Shown: positions 19,922-27,846, numbered from the stretch's first letter. The stretch is 64,000 nucleotides of DNA from Pseudomonadota bacterium (GCA_016705325.1 JADIYJ010000007.1:62001-126000); one strand, 5' to 3'. A program made the numbers and translations. Notes: generated by a model from the letters alone, not told the origin.

Positions 19922-20399
19922 GCCAGGCGCGGCGGCGGAGGCGGATCAACGCACCGTCCAGACCGCCGCCTACGCCCTGCTCGCGGGGCGTGACTTCAGC
20001 CGCCACGAACTGACCGAGCGCCTGCTCCGCAAGGGGTATGGCGCTGCGGTCGTCGAGGCGGCGGTGGCCGCGATCGTGCAGGAAGGGTTCCTGCGCGAAG
20101 AGCGGTTTGCCGAGCAGTTCGTCACCCAGCGCGCGGGGCGAGGCCAGGGGCCGCTGCGTGTTCGCATGGGGCTGCGTGACAAGGGCGTCGAGTCCGAAAC
20201 GATCGACCAGGCGCTCGACGCCACGGAGACGGACTGGATCCAGGCAGCCCGCGAAGCCCGTCGCCGCAAGTTCGGATTGTCGCCTCCAGCCGACTACCGT
20301 GAACGTGCAAAACAGGCACGCTTCCTCCAATATCGCGGGTTTTCTTCGGACCAGATCCGGGCCGCTCTCGGCGCCGGCGACGACGACCCGGATTTATGA
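19902..20399 (+). CDS. recX: Regulatory protein RecX
   Basis: 165 residues of three tandem helical RecX repeats, e.g. AYALLAGRDFSRHELTERLL, IVQEGFLREERFAEQFV, and a final KQARFLQYRGFSSDQIRAAL. It binds inside the RecA filament groove and limits its activity. The GTG start lies inside the recA end (20-nt overlap) and the stop overlaps the alaS ATG (ATGA), so recA-recX-alaS are tightly coupled. Confidence 0.93.
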
Positions 20400-23035
20400 C
20401 AAGCACGCCTCCGGCCCCGGCCACGCTCATGACCAGCGCGCAGCTGCGTGCGGCGTTTCTCGATTTCTTCAAGGACCGCGGTCACGCCGTCGTGCCGTCG
20501 AGCTCGCTCGTGCCCGGCAACGATCCGACGCTGCTCTTCACCAACGCCGGCATGGTCCAGTTCAAGGACCTGTTCCTCGGCAAGGAGAAGCGCAGCTACC
20601 TGCGCGCCGCCACCTCGCAGCGTTGCGTGCGTGCCGGCGGCAAGCACAACGACCTCGAGAACGTCGGCTACACCTCGCGCCACCACACGTTCTTCGAAAT
20701 GCTGGGCAACTTCAGCTTCGGCGACTACTTCAAGCGCGACGCGATCCGCTACGCCTGGGACTTCATCACCGGCACGCTCGGCATTCCACCGTCGAAGCTC
20801 TGGGTCACCGTGTTCGAGGAGGACGACGGCGCCGCAGAGATCTGGCTGCAGGAAATCGGCGTCGACCCCGCGCGCCTGACGCGCATGGGCGCCAAGTCGA
20901 ATTTCTGGGCGATGGGTGACACGGGCCCGTGCGGTCCGTGCACCGAAATCTTCTACGACCACGGTCCCGAGGTGGCCGGCGGCCCGCCGGGTTCACCCGA
21001 CGAGGATGGCGATCGCTACGTCGAGATCTGGAACCTCGTGTTCATGCAGTTCGACCGGCAGACCGACGGCACGCTGACGCCGCTGCCGAAGCCGTCGGTG
21101 GATACGGGCATGGGTCTCGAGCGTGTCGCGGCCGTAATGCAGGGCGTGCACAGCAATTACGAGATCGACCTGTTCCGGAACCTGATCGTCGCAGCGGCGA
21201 AGGCCACGGCTACCGGCGACCTTGCCTCGAACTCGCTGCGCGTGATCGCGGACCACGTGCGCGCCACGTCGTTCCTGATCGCGGACGGCGTGCTGCCGTC
21301 GAACGAAGGCCGCGGCTACGTACTGCGCCGGATCATGCGACGCGCGATCCGTCATGGTTTCATGCTCGGCCAGCGCCAGCCGTTCTTCCACACGCTGGTG
21401 CGAGCGCTCGAGCAGGAGATGGGCGCCGCTTATCCCGAGTTGACTGCGCAGCGTGCGCACATCGAAAAAGTCATCCTGCAGGAAGAAGAACGGTTCGCCG
21501 AGACGCTGGCGCAGGGCATGGCCTTGCTCGATACCGCCATCGACACGCTGGGCGGCAAGCAGGAAATTCCCGGCGAGACAGTGTTCCGTCTCTACGACAC
21601 GTACGGCTTCCCGGTCGACCTCACCAGCGACATCGCGCGCGAGCGCGGGCTCGCGATCGACGAGCCGGGGTTCGAGGCTGCGATGAACGCGCAGCGCGCG
21701 ATGTCGCGTGCCGCCAGCAAGTTCAACGTCGATCTGCGGGGTGACCTGAGCGTCGACAGCCAGACTGCATTCGTTGGCTACGAGGGCGAAACCGGCCATG
21801 GCCATGTCGTCGCGATGTTCCGCGGCAAGGACCCGGTTGCCGAACTGCAGGCAGGAGAGGAGGGCCAGGTGGTCCTCGATGTCACGCCGTTCTACGCCGA
21901 AAGCGGCGGCCAGGTCGGTGACAGCGGCGAACTCTCGACGTCCAGTGCCCGCTTCGCCGTCACCGACACGCAGAAGCTCGGCAGGGCACACGTTCACGTC
22001 GGCAAGCTCGCGACCGGCACGCTCAAGATCGGTGAAACGGTTGCTGCGACGGTGGATGCAATGCGCCGCGACGCTACTCGCGCGAATCATTCCGCCACGC
22101 ACCTGCTGCACGCGGCGTTGCGCGAGGTGCTGGGGACGCACGTCACACAGAAGGGCTCGCTGGTCGCGCCCGATCGCCTGCGTTTCGACTTCTCGCATTA
22201 TTCGGGCGTCACGCCCGAGGAGTTGCAGCGGATCGAGGCGATCGTGAATACGGAAGTGCGCCGCAACGCCGAAGCCGAAACCAGGGTCATGGATTTCGAC
22301 GCAGCGGTCGCCGCGGGAGCGATGGCGCTGTTCGGCGAGAAGTACGAGGACAAGGTGCGTGTACTGCGCATCGGTGCATATTCGACCGAACTCTGCGGCG
22401 GCACCCACGTGCGCCGCGCTGGCGACATCGGCCTGTTCAAGATCGTGAGCGAAGGCGGCGTTGCGGCCGGTGTGCGGCGCATCGAAGCGGTGACCGGCCA
22501 GGGTGCTTACCAGTATGTGGTCGAAACGGACCATAAGTTGCGCGACGTGGCTGGGCTCGTCCGCGGCTCGCGCGACGACGTCGAAGACAAGGTCAGGCAG
22601 TTGCTCGACCGCGCGCGCCGCATGGAAAAAGAAATCGCGCAGCTCAAGGAAAGGCTGGCGAGCGGCAGCGGTCGCGACCTGGTCGCGGAGGCGTTGACGA
22701 TCGGTGCGGGGGTGAAGTTCGTCGCAGCGACCGTCGATAACGCGGACGCTGCTGCGCTGCGTACGACCGTGGATCAGCTTAAAAACAAGCTCGGCAGCGC
22801 AATCATCGTGCTGGGCTCACCGGCGGGCGATGACAAGGTGTTCCTCATCGCCGGAGTCACTGACGACCTGACTGCGCGCGTGAAGGCGGGCGACATCGTC
22901 AATCACGTGGCGCAGCAGGTCGGCGGCAAGGGCGGCGGTCGTGCGGATCTCGCGCAGGCCGGCGGCACGCAGCCAGCCAACCTGGCCGCTGCGCTTGGCG
23001 GCCTTGCTGCGTGGCTTGCCCCACAGGTGTCTTGA
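20396..23035 (+). CDS. alaS: Alanyl-tRNA synthetase
   Basis: 879 residues (E. coli 876). Class II core starts TSAQLRAAFLDFFKDRGH and contains the RCVRAGGKHNDL and WNLVFMQFDR motifs. The editing domain has its zinc ligands in NHSATHLLH and ELCGGTHV. The C-Ala domain ends GGGRADLAQAGG. It charges tRNA-Ala and clears mischarged Ser/Gly. The start ATG overlaps the recX stop; a second ATG (MTSAQLR) nine codons later matches the usual family start. Confidence 0.97.
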   Translation: MTSTPPAPATLMTSAQLRAAFLDFFKDRGHAVVPSSSLVPGNDPTLLFTNAGMVQFKDLFLGKEKRSYLRAATSQRCVRAGGKHNDLENVGYTSRHHTFFEMLGNFSFGDYFKRDAIRYAWDFITGTLGIPPSKLWVTVFEEDDGAAEIWLQEIGVDPARLTRMGAKSNFWAMGDTGPCGPCTEIFYDHGPEVAGGPPGSPDEDGDRYVEIWNLVFMQFDRQTDGTLTPLPKPSVDTGMGLERVAAVMQGVHSNYEIDLFRNLIVAAAKATATGDLASNSLRVIADHVRATSFLIADGVLPSNEGRGYVLRRIMRRAIRHGFMLGQRQPFFHTLVRALEQEMGAAYPELTAQRAHIEKVILQEEERFAETLAQGMALLDTAIDTLGGKQEIPGETVFRLYDTYGFPVDLTSDIARERGLAIDEPGFEAAMNAQRAMSRAASKFNVDLRGDLSVDSQTAFVGYEGETGHGHVVAMFRGKDPVAELQAGEEGQVVLDVTPFYAESGGQVGDSGELSTSSARFAVTDTQKLGRAHVHVGKLATGTLKIGETVAATVDAMRRDATRANHSATHLLHAALREVLGTHVTQKGSLVAPDRLRFDFSHYSGVTPEELQRIEAIVNTEVRRNAEAETRVMDFDAAVAAGAMALFGEKYEDKVRVLRIGAYSTELCGGTHVRRAGDIGLFKIVSEGGVAAGVRRIEAVTGQGAYQYVVETDHKLRDVAGLVRGSRDDVEDKVRQLLDRARRMEKEIAQLKERLASGSGRDLVAEALTIGAGVKFVAATVDNADAAALRTTVDQLKNKLGSAIIVLGSPAGDDKVFLIAGVTDDLTARVKAGDIVNHVAQQVGGKGGGRADLAQAGGTQPANLAAALGGLAAWLAPQVS

Positions 23036-23125
23036 CCGCCTGATGCCTCGGCTCGCGCGGAATATGTCCGTGCGCTCGAGCTGCCGGAACCAGACCAGAC
23101 TGGATGCATCGGTGGTCAGCACATA

Positions 23126-23154
23126 CTGACTTTTGGTCGCGCGCGCGCTATTGT
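23126..23154 (+). promoter_or_regulatory. Candidate csrA promoter in the alaS-csrA gap
   Basis: The 310 bp between alaS and csrA (23036-23345) hold no credible gene. Within them CTGACT, a 17-bp spacer containing an alternating (CG)n run, and TATTGT form a moderate sigma-70-like promoter. It would give a csrA leader of about 180 nt. The CG run itself is unusual. Confidence 0.3.
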
Positions 23155-23345
23155 TCGCCCCCGGAAAAGCTGCGCATATTCATGCGCATATCTTCCACCG
23201 GGGAGACTGACGGAAATCTGGCGAATTTGCCTGCAGCTGCCAACGGTTCAGTGAGTGAGGGACCGCTCCAGACCGGATGCACGCAGAGGGATTGAACGGA
23301 CTCAAATCCAGCGACGTTCGAAGTCATGCAGGCCAGGAGAACTTC

Positions 23346-23609
23346 ATGTTGATTCTTACGCGACGCGTAGGTGAAACGGTCATGATCGGCAGCGACGTGA
23401 CCGTCACCGTGCTCGGCGTCAAAGGCAACCAGGTGCGCGTCGGCGTCAATGCGCCGCGCGACGTGGCTGTCCACCGCGAAGAGATTTTCGAGCGCATCAA
23501 GCGCGAAGAGCAGGACGGGAGCGGCACGACGACGTCGCGTCCGGCCGCCGCTCGTTCGACTGGCAACGGCCATGCCACCAACGGCCTGGACAGCGAACCG
23601 TTTCCCTGA
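23346..23609 (+). CDS. csrA: Carbon storage regulator CsrA (with long C-terminal tail)
   Basis: 87 residues. The first 60 are canonical CsrA: MLILTRRVGETVMIGSDVTV, VLGVKGNQVRVGVNAP, and VHREEIFERIKREE with the RNA-binding Arg in VHREE. A 27-residue Ser/Thr/Ala/Asn-rich tail follows, longer than in E. coli (61 residues) and probably disordered. CsrA binds GGA motifs to repress or stabilise mRNAs. Its own Shine-Dalgarno CAGGAGA contains a GGA, so self-control is possible. Position between alaS and tRNA-Ser/tRNA-Arg is conserved in gammaproteobacteria. Confidence 0.96.
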   Translation: MLILTRRVGETVMIGSDVTVTVLGVKGNQVRVGVNAPRDVAVHREEIFERIKREEQDGSGTTTSRPAAARSTGNGHATNGLDSEPFP

Positions 23610-23705
23610 CCCACGGACTCCTGCAGCCCGGTGACGGGCCATTTTCCGACCCCAAGCTTTACGGGGCGGCTCCGGACGTTTATCCTCCGCGGCTCTCCTA
23701 AAAAC

Positions 23706-23794
23706 GGAGAGATGGCCGAGTGGTCGAAGGCGCGCCCCTGCTAAGGGCGTAAGGGTCAAAAGCCCTTCGAGGGTTCGAATCCCTCTCTCCGCCA
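23706..23794 (+). tRNA. tRNA-Ser(GCU), two bases short at the T-arm/acceptor junction
   Basis: GGAGAGA starts the acceptor, a D-arm follows, then anticodon loop CUGCUAA (anticodon GCU at 23740-23742), a long class II variable arm (AAGGG/CCCUU) and T-loop TTCGAAT, ending GCCA. After the T-loop the sequence is CCCTCTCTCC-GCCA. A full 5-bp T-stem plus 7-bp acceptor needs two more bases (CCCTC + TCTCTCC). As written either the acceptor has 5 pairs or the T-stem has 3. It is otherwise a standard gammaproteobacterial tRNA-Ser(GCU) at the conserved csrA-serV-argV position. Confidence 0.9.
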
Positions 23795-23807
23795 GGACGT
23801 TCATAAC

Positions 23808-23884
23808 GCGCCCGTAGCTCAGTTGGATAGAGCGTCTGGCTACGAACCAGAAGGTCGGGAGTTCGAATCTCTCCGGGCGCGCCA
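23808..23884 (+). tRNA. tRNA-Arg(ACG)
   Basis: 77 nt. Acceptor GCGCCCG pairs with CGGGCGC, discriminator G, encoded CCA; D-loop AGTTGGATAGA; anticodon loop CTACGAA with anticodon ACG at 23842-23844; T-loop TTCGAAT. The A34 would be edited to inosine by TadA. The last 17 bases of the gene are repeated 1.43 kb downstream, marking it as an integration site. Confidence 0.97.
23867..23883 (+). repeat. Left copy of 17-bp direct repeat (tRNA-Arg 3' end), putative attL
   Basis: ATCTCTCCGGGCGCGCC within the T-arm/acceptor end of tRNA-Arg is repeated exactly at 25298-25314. This is the standard signature of site-specific integration at a tRNA 3' end. Confidence 0.75.
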
Positions 23885-23991
23885 GTTAGATCAAGGGGTT
23901 GGTGCGCCAGCCCCAAGCTCCTGTAACGCGTGCAGCGGCTTCCTGGTAATCGAGCTTTCGCGTCTACTCGTCATTTCCTGACGCAGCTCCG

Positions 23992-24507
23992 TTAAGGTGT
24001 GCTGGGACTTAGCCTTGTATCCAGCACCAACCTGTCTTGGCCGAGAAACGTGTACATGCCTGCTGCGCGGTCGGGCCGGAACAGGATGTTCCAACTGAGT
24101 TTGGATACGACGCTTGGAAAGGCGACGAATGGGTGAACACCAAGCAGGGCTCCGCCCCAGTCCTGCTGATTGCCACTCGGGATACCAGAATGAAGCCAAG
24201 CCGGGTTCGGGACGTCCTTTGGAGAGACTACCTTTACAGCGCCTGGATCCACGACTGTAAAGCAAGAAAGCACGAACGGCTGCGTATCCAGCACTTTGAA
24301 GCCGCGGCGTACTGCTGACTCCAGAATCGTCGTCGCCGGGTCTAAACTGCAGTACACAACCTTGATGCCTTTGGGGCTCCAGCGGCCGCCCGTGAGCTCC
24401 GCCCCAATTCCGCTATCCCAAGTGGGAGCACGGATGGCCGCGTCTAGACGCCAAGCCACGATGTTAGGGCCGGGGTCCAATGGCCCCGGCAATGGCGCCA
24501 TTTCCAT
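23992..24507 (-). CDS. RES-domain toxin (MbcT/ParT type)
   Basis: 171 residues. RES family features appear in order: AWRL near residue 20, GGRWSPKGIKVVYCSLDP (the Arg and Tyr of the NAD pocket), then ILESAVR with the conserved Glu. RES toxins degrade or transfer NAD+ or modify targets with ADP-ribose, arresting growth unless bound by the cognate Xre-DUF2384 antitoxin. The gene begins two bases after the antitoxin stop on the same strand, so the two are co-translated. It lies inside the tRNA-Arg mini-element and is visibly less GC-rich than the surrounding core genes. Confidence 0.88.
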   Translation of the reverse strand: MEMAPLPGPLDPGPNIVAWRLDAAIRAPTWDSGIGAELTGGRWSPKGIKVVYCSLDPATTILESAVRRGFKVLDTQPFVLSCFTVVDPGAVKVVSPKDVPNPAWLHSGIPSGNQQDWGGALLGVHPFVAFPSVVSKLSWNILFRPDRAAGMYTFLGQDRLVLDTRLSPSTP

Positions 24508-24509
24508 GC

Positions 24510-25091
24510 TCAGGTGTAGACCCCGTATTCAAGCCGGCCAAGGAAGTCATTTACCAGTTCTGCACCTTGAACGGTTTGCAGCAGGTCAATCGGCCGTTGG
24601 CCATCCAGGCCCATCGCAGGTTTAGACACCCAGAGTTCCGCATCTTCTTTGCTGCCGAAAATTTCAGTGGCCTTGGCCAAGATCTCAGCAAAAAGCCAGG
24701 TCTTGCTAGCCAAGTCGATGGGCATTGGCTTGTCAGGTGCCTCGCTTTGACGACGCAGCGTACGAGCGCTGATGCCGAGCACTTTTACGATGTCGACTTC
24801 TTTTAGTTCCTGCATTTGCGCGACCAAGTGCAGGAGCGAGCCGTAGGGGATCCCTCTAACGATCGCGAAATGAACGTCCGACCTGCTGGAAAGCTGCTGC
24901 CGCAGGAACTTCCTTCCACCCAGAATTTTGCAGGAATGCCTATAGATTCGCTGCTCACGATCGGCAAACTCGGCCCGCTCTTCGGTGATGGCCTTCTGCA
25001 CCGTTCCTGCGCCGGCCACCGATTTGGACATGGACACAATCGTTCCCGCGCGCTTGCCTTGGGCAGTGAAAATGACGTCTTCGGACTTCAT
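24510..25091 (-). CDS. Xre/ParS-type antitoxin with DUF2384 (MbcA-like)
   Basis: 193 residues. The middle reads as an Xre-like helix-turn-helix (IVKVLGISARTLRRQSEAP), and the C-terminal DUF2384 domain has AEILAKATEIFGSKEDAELW, MGLDGQRPIDLLQTVQGAEL and VNDFLGRLEYGVYT, the standard antitoxin toxin-binding end. The N-terminal 60 residues are specific to this family. I start at ATG 25091 (MKSEDVIF) because the only upstream alternative, TTG 25127, lies inside a perfect palindrome that looks like the operator. It neutralises the RES toxin and probably autoregulates. Confidence 0.87.
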   Translation of the reverse strand: MKSEDVIFTAQGKRAGTIVSMSKSVAGAGTVQKAITEERAEFADREQRIYRHSCKILGGRKFLRQQLSSRSDVHFAIVRGIPYGSLLHLVAQMQELKEVDIVKVLGISARTLRRQSEAPDKPMPIDLASKTWLFAEILAKATEIFGSKEDAELWVSKPAMGLDGQRPIDLLQTVQGAELVNDFLGRLEYGVYT

Positions 25092-25113
25092 TGGCAGGCT
25101 CAGATGATTTTGT

Positions 25114-25127
25114 TTGACAAGTGTCAA
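25114..25127. promoter_or_regulatory. Palindrome TTGACA-AG-TGTCAA, probable antitoxin operator
   Basis: A perfect 6+2+6 inverted repeat sits 23-36 bp upstream of the antitoxin start. Type II antitoxins with an Xre HTH bind such palindromes. Its minus-strand half is also a consensus -35 TTGACA, so binding would block transcription. Confidence 0.55.
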
Positions 25128-25297
25128 TCAAGAATGGCCGTTTGTCAAAGCGGCGCGCAGAGCAAGCTTGGCGGCGGACCATGGCCAGATCAATTGGCGG
25201 GTGAGATCTGTACATGTTTCCGGCTGGATGTGCCGTAACTGTGCCTTGGTCAACAGGTTCAATGGACGGCTGGCGCTGCAGCGGAGTGGGGCCGCAT

Positions 25298-25314
25298 ATC
25301 TCTCCGGGCGCGCC
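25298..25314 (+). repeat. Right copy of 17-bp direct repeat, putative attR
   Basis: An exact copy of the tRNA-Arg 3'-end 17-mer. With 23867-23883 it brackets 1.4 kb that contain only the RES/Xre pair; 25128-25297 has no recognisable gene and no integrase is present. Confidence 0.75.
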
Positions 25315-25359
25315 CATCGGGAGTGAAGCGGGCGCCACAACGGGGCCCGTCTACTTTCT

Positions 25360-25470
25360 GTCGGCCACTTATCAGCGGTAAGCGGCCTGCTTCCCGACTC
25401 AGTTCCGCGGCTTGACTGCGCGGCACGATCGTGTCGTTCTCGCCCTGCATGTGTTCTTGAGCGGGCGATC
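25360..25470 (-). pseudogene. Possible alpha/beta-hydrolase (S9-like) C-terminal relic
   Basis: The 330 bp between the attR repeat and the M24 relic contain no intact gene. On the minus strand about 20 codons read MQGENDTIVPRSQAAEL, close to the loop carrying the catalytic Asp in alpha/beta hydrolases and prolyl-oligopeptidases (typically HGxxDxxVPxxQ). Flanking codons in this frame are not protein-like, so this would be a decayed fragment. The match is short. Confidence 0.3.
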
Positions 25471-25644
25471 TTGCAGGAGCGCCATGTGCTTCGACGGTGC
25501 TTCAGTTCTTCGTGAGATCGCGGTCGTGTCTGTGGGACGGGCAGGGTTAGCGACGACGGCGGGGCACGTCTCGCCGCGCAGACTGCGGATCTGCCCGGAA
25601 CGTACCAAGGTCCAGCAGGGTCGCTGCTGCCGGAGTTCAGCGGG

Positions 25645-26774
25645 TCAGTCACCCGCCATCCAGCGCTCCACCTCGTCCTCGATGCGGATGCCTATGCCCT
25701 TCTCGGGGATGTAGATGCCGGGTTCGAGCGTTATCACCATGCCTGCCTGCAGCGGCTCCTGATAGGCGCCGGCATCGTGCACATCGAGGCCGACGAAGTG
25801 GCCGAGGCCGTGGATGAAGTAATCGCCGTAACCGGCGTCGTCGATCACCTTGCGCGCCGCCGCGTCGAGATCCTCGTAATAGACGCCAGGTTTCATCTGG
25901 GCGAACGCGGCCGACATGTCCATCAGGATCAGTTCGCCGTCCTTCATGACGTGCGCGGTGCGCGGGTAGTGCAGGATGGTCGAGTTCTGACCGGATCCCA
26001 CGATGCTCGGATAACTGGGTCGACGCGCGCCGTTTGCTTTCCAGATCCGCTCGGCCTCCGCCTCGACCGCGCCCTCGAGTACCCCGGGGCGTATCGCTTT
26101 GACGGCCGCACGAAACCCTTCCTCGGACATGCGAATCGTGCGCTGCATGATCGCCAGTTCATCGGCGCTGTGTCGCGAGCGCATGTTGTCGAGAGTCCAG
26201 CCCAGGGAGCGGATCGAAACTCCGGGCAACTGCTCGCCGATCTTGCGATACAGCTCCAGGTCTTTGGGGTTCTCGCTGGAATACTCCGTACCGGGGCGCA
26301 AAACCTGCCAGAGCACCGGTGAGCGACCGGCGAGTTCGAGCATCAATTTCGTCAGCCGGCCTGTGCGATGGATTTTTTCGAACCCGTACTTCGCGCGCAG
26401 CTCGGCGCCGATCGACTCGCGTTCTCTTCCAGGACACCGGTGAGGTAGAAGAAGTCGCTGTTCGGGCGATAGCCGTCACCGTCCTCCACACCTTGCCCGT
26501 AGACGACGGCGACCCCTTCGCCCATTGCCTTCATCAGTGCCTCCCGGCGCGCGCGGTACACGGCAGGCGCAAGTGCCTGCCCGGGCTCGGTCAGGGTGGG
26601 GAGCGGCGGATCGGAACCAGGGACTGGTACCTCCGTGCTGGACGCTTGCGAACTGAACATCAGCCCCGCCATCGCCAGAGCCATGGCGATTCCGCACCAG
26701 CCGAAGGCGCGATGAAGATTGACGGCGCTACCCGAGCACCCGGCAGCGGCGAAATGATGCATGCAAGGCTCCAT
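25645..26774 (-). pseudogene. M24 (Xaa-Pro aminopeptidase-like) peptidase, disrupted by two deletions
   Basis: The 5' part (from about 26774) has a signal-like helix (GIAMALAMAGLMFSSQAS) and the aminopeptidase P N-domain segment RPNSDFFYLTGVLEENA. At about 26420 the frame changes and roughly 35 residues are missing. The 3' part continues ESIGAELRAKYGFEK and the catalytic domain, but a second, in-frame deletion at about 25903 joins ELILMDMSAAF to MKPGVYYEDLD. This removes the SxDxTRT segment with a metal-binding Asp. The late HGLGHFVGLDVHD and LEPGIYIPEKGIGIRIEDE motifs remain. It can no longer be an active metallopeptidase. Confidence 0.82.
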
Positions 26775-26963
26775 TGTCGGCTTGATGCCCGGTTTCGGCG
26801 GCAATCGATGGCGGGTGGTTCTCGACGGTCGCGCGACAGTCATCCCGATGCCGGTTCCGCAGTGTAGCTGGCGGGCTCGCGCCGTCCGAAGGATTGGACT
26901 TCCGAACGTTTACCCGCATGCCGCGTGATGCCGAAAGCGGTTTCCGGGAAGCCCTTGGGTTAC

Positions 26964-27002
26964 TTGCGCGAAGCAGCGATTCTGGTAAAGTAAGGAATCC
27001 TT
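26964..27002 (+). promoter_or_regulatory. Promoter and operator of the AbrB/PIN toxin-antitoxin operon
   Basis: TTGCGC, 16-bp spacer, TAAAGT (26986-26991) form a plausible promoter. Overlapping its downstream edge is the inverted repeat AAGGA-A-TCCTT (26992-27002), placed where an autoregulating antitoxin would bind. The 250 bp upstream (26775-27023) hold nothing else. The start codon is 22 bp further on, preceded by AGAGGAAG. Confidence 0.45.
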
Positions 27003-27023
27003 TCTTTCTTACAGAGGAAGCCC

Positions 27024-27260
27024 ATGCTTGCCAAAATGACCGCCAAGAACCAGCTGACCCTGCCGAAGGCCGTCACCAAGGCAGTAGGTGACCCTCGTTA
27101 TTACGAGATCCGTGCGGAGGATGGGCAGATCGTCCTGACACCGGTGCGGATTCAGCGTGCCGACGCGGTTCGCGCCAAGCTGGCCGAATTGCAGATTTCG
27201 GAACAGGACGTGGAAGACGCCGTTACCTGGGCGCGCAGCGCGGGTAGCCAGGCCCGCTGA
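27024..27260 (+). CDS. AbrB/SpoVT-like antitoxin
   Basis: 78 residues. The N-terminal swapped-hairpin AbrB DNA-binding domain reads MLAKMTAKNQLTLPKAVTKA, DPRYYEIRAEDGQIVLTPV. The C-terminal 30 residues form a helix that would wrap the toxin (RAKLAELQISEQDVEDAV). It binds the partner PIN toxin and represses the operon. The stop overlaps the toxin start (TGATG). Confidence 0.85.
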   Translation: MLAKMTAKNQLTLPKAVTKAVGDPRYYEIRAEDGQIVLTPVRIQRADAVRAKLAELQISEQDVEDAVTWARSAGSQAR

Positions 27261-27694
27261 TGGCAGGAACTCTGCGGGTTGTCCTCGACACCAACACCGT
27301 CCTCTCGGCGTTGTTGTTCGTCAATGGCCGCCTGGTGCCGTTGCGCACGGCTTGGCAGGCCGGTGAGTTGACGCCGCTGCTGTGTGCGCAAACCGTGGAG
27401 GAGCTTCTGCGCGTGCTGGCCTACCCCAAGTTCAAGCTCACGCTGGAAGAGCGCGAGGAATTGCTGGCGGATTACCTGCCATACGGAGAAGTCGTTGCTC
27501 CGTGGCAAAGCAAACCCGAAGTGCCTGTGTGCCGTGACGAGAAGGATCAGATCTTCCTCGACCTCGCGGCAGTCGGTGCGGCGCACTGGCTGGTGACGGG
27601 CGACAAGGATTTGCTGGACCCGGGTGGGCAAGTGCGGTTCCGGATCATTGCGCCGGCAGCGGCGATTGAATTGCTAACATCCCCCGAACCATGA
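27260..27694 (+). CDS. PIN-domain toxin (COG1569 type)
   Basis: 144 residues. PIN signature acidic residues are present: VVLDTNTVLSALLF (first Asp), the EELLRVL Glu, CRDEKDQIFLDLA and LVTGDKDLLD (later Asp). These form the Mg-dependent RNase active site. COG1569 members are predicted VapC-like RNases paired with AbrB or RHH antitoxins. All the acidic residues are intact, so it should be active. It is coupled to the antitoxin by TGATG. Confidence 0.87.
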   Translation: MAGTLRVVLDTNTVLSALLFVNGRLVPLRTAWQAGELTPLLCAQTVEELLRVLAYPKFKLTLEEREELLADYLPYGEVVAPWQSKPEVPVCRDEKDQIFLDLAAVGAAHWLVTGDKDLLDPGGQVRFRIIAPAAAIELLTSPEP

Positions 27695-27846
27695 GTCTCG
27701 TGAAATCAAAACAGCGCGTCGACTCCCGCTTCCTGGAACCGGCCTGCGGGAGCGGCAACTTCCTGGTCCAGGTCCTGCGGCGCAAGCTGGCCGCCGTGGA
27801 AATCAAGTACGGCAAGTCCGATTTCGAGCGGCGGCACTTCACTTAG
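27691..27846 (+). pseudogene. N-6 adenine DNA methylase fragment (51 codons)
   Basis: A short open frame encodes SRFLEPACGSGNFLVQVL followed by a helix ending KSDFERRHF. This is SAM-binding motif I and the following conserved helix of type I/IIG N6-adenine methyltransferases. The target-recognition and catalytic (NPPY) regions are gone, and the frame stops at a TAG overlapping the stop of the converging L,D-transpeptidase gene. It is a remnant of a restriction-modification or BREX-like methylase. Confidence 0.7.

Noticed and set aside
25128..25297. Integrase C-terminal fragment inside the tRNA-Arg element
   Set aside because: Both strands were read; no tyrosine-recombinase motif (R..HxxR..Y) appears.
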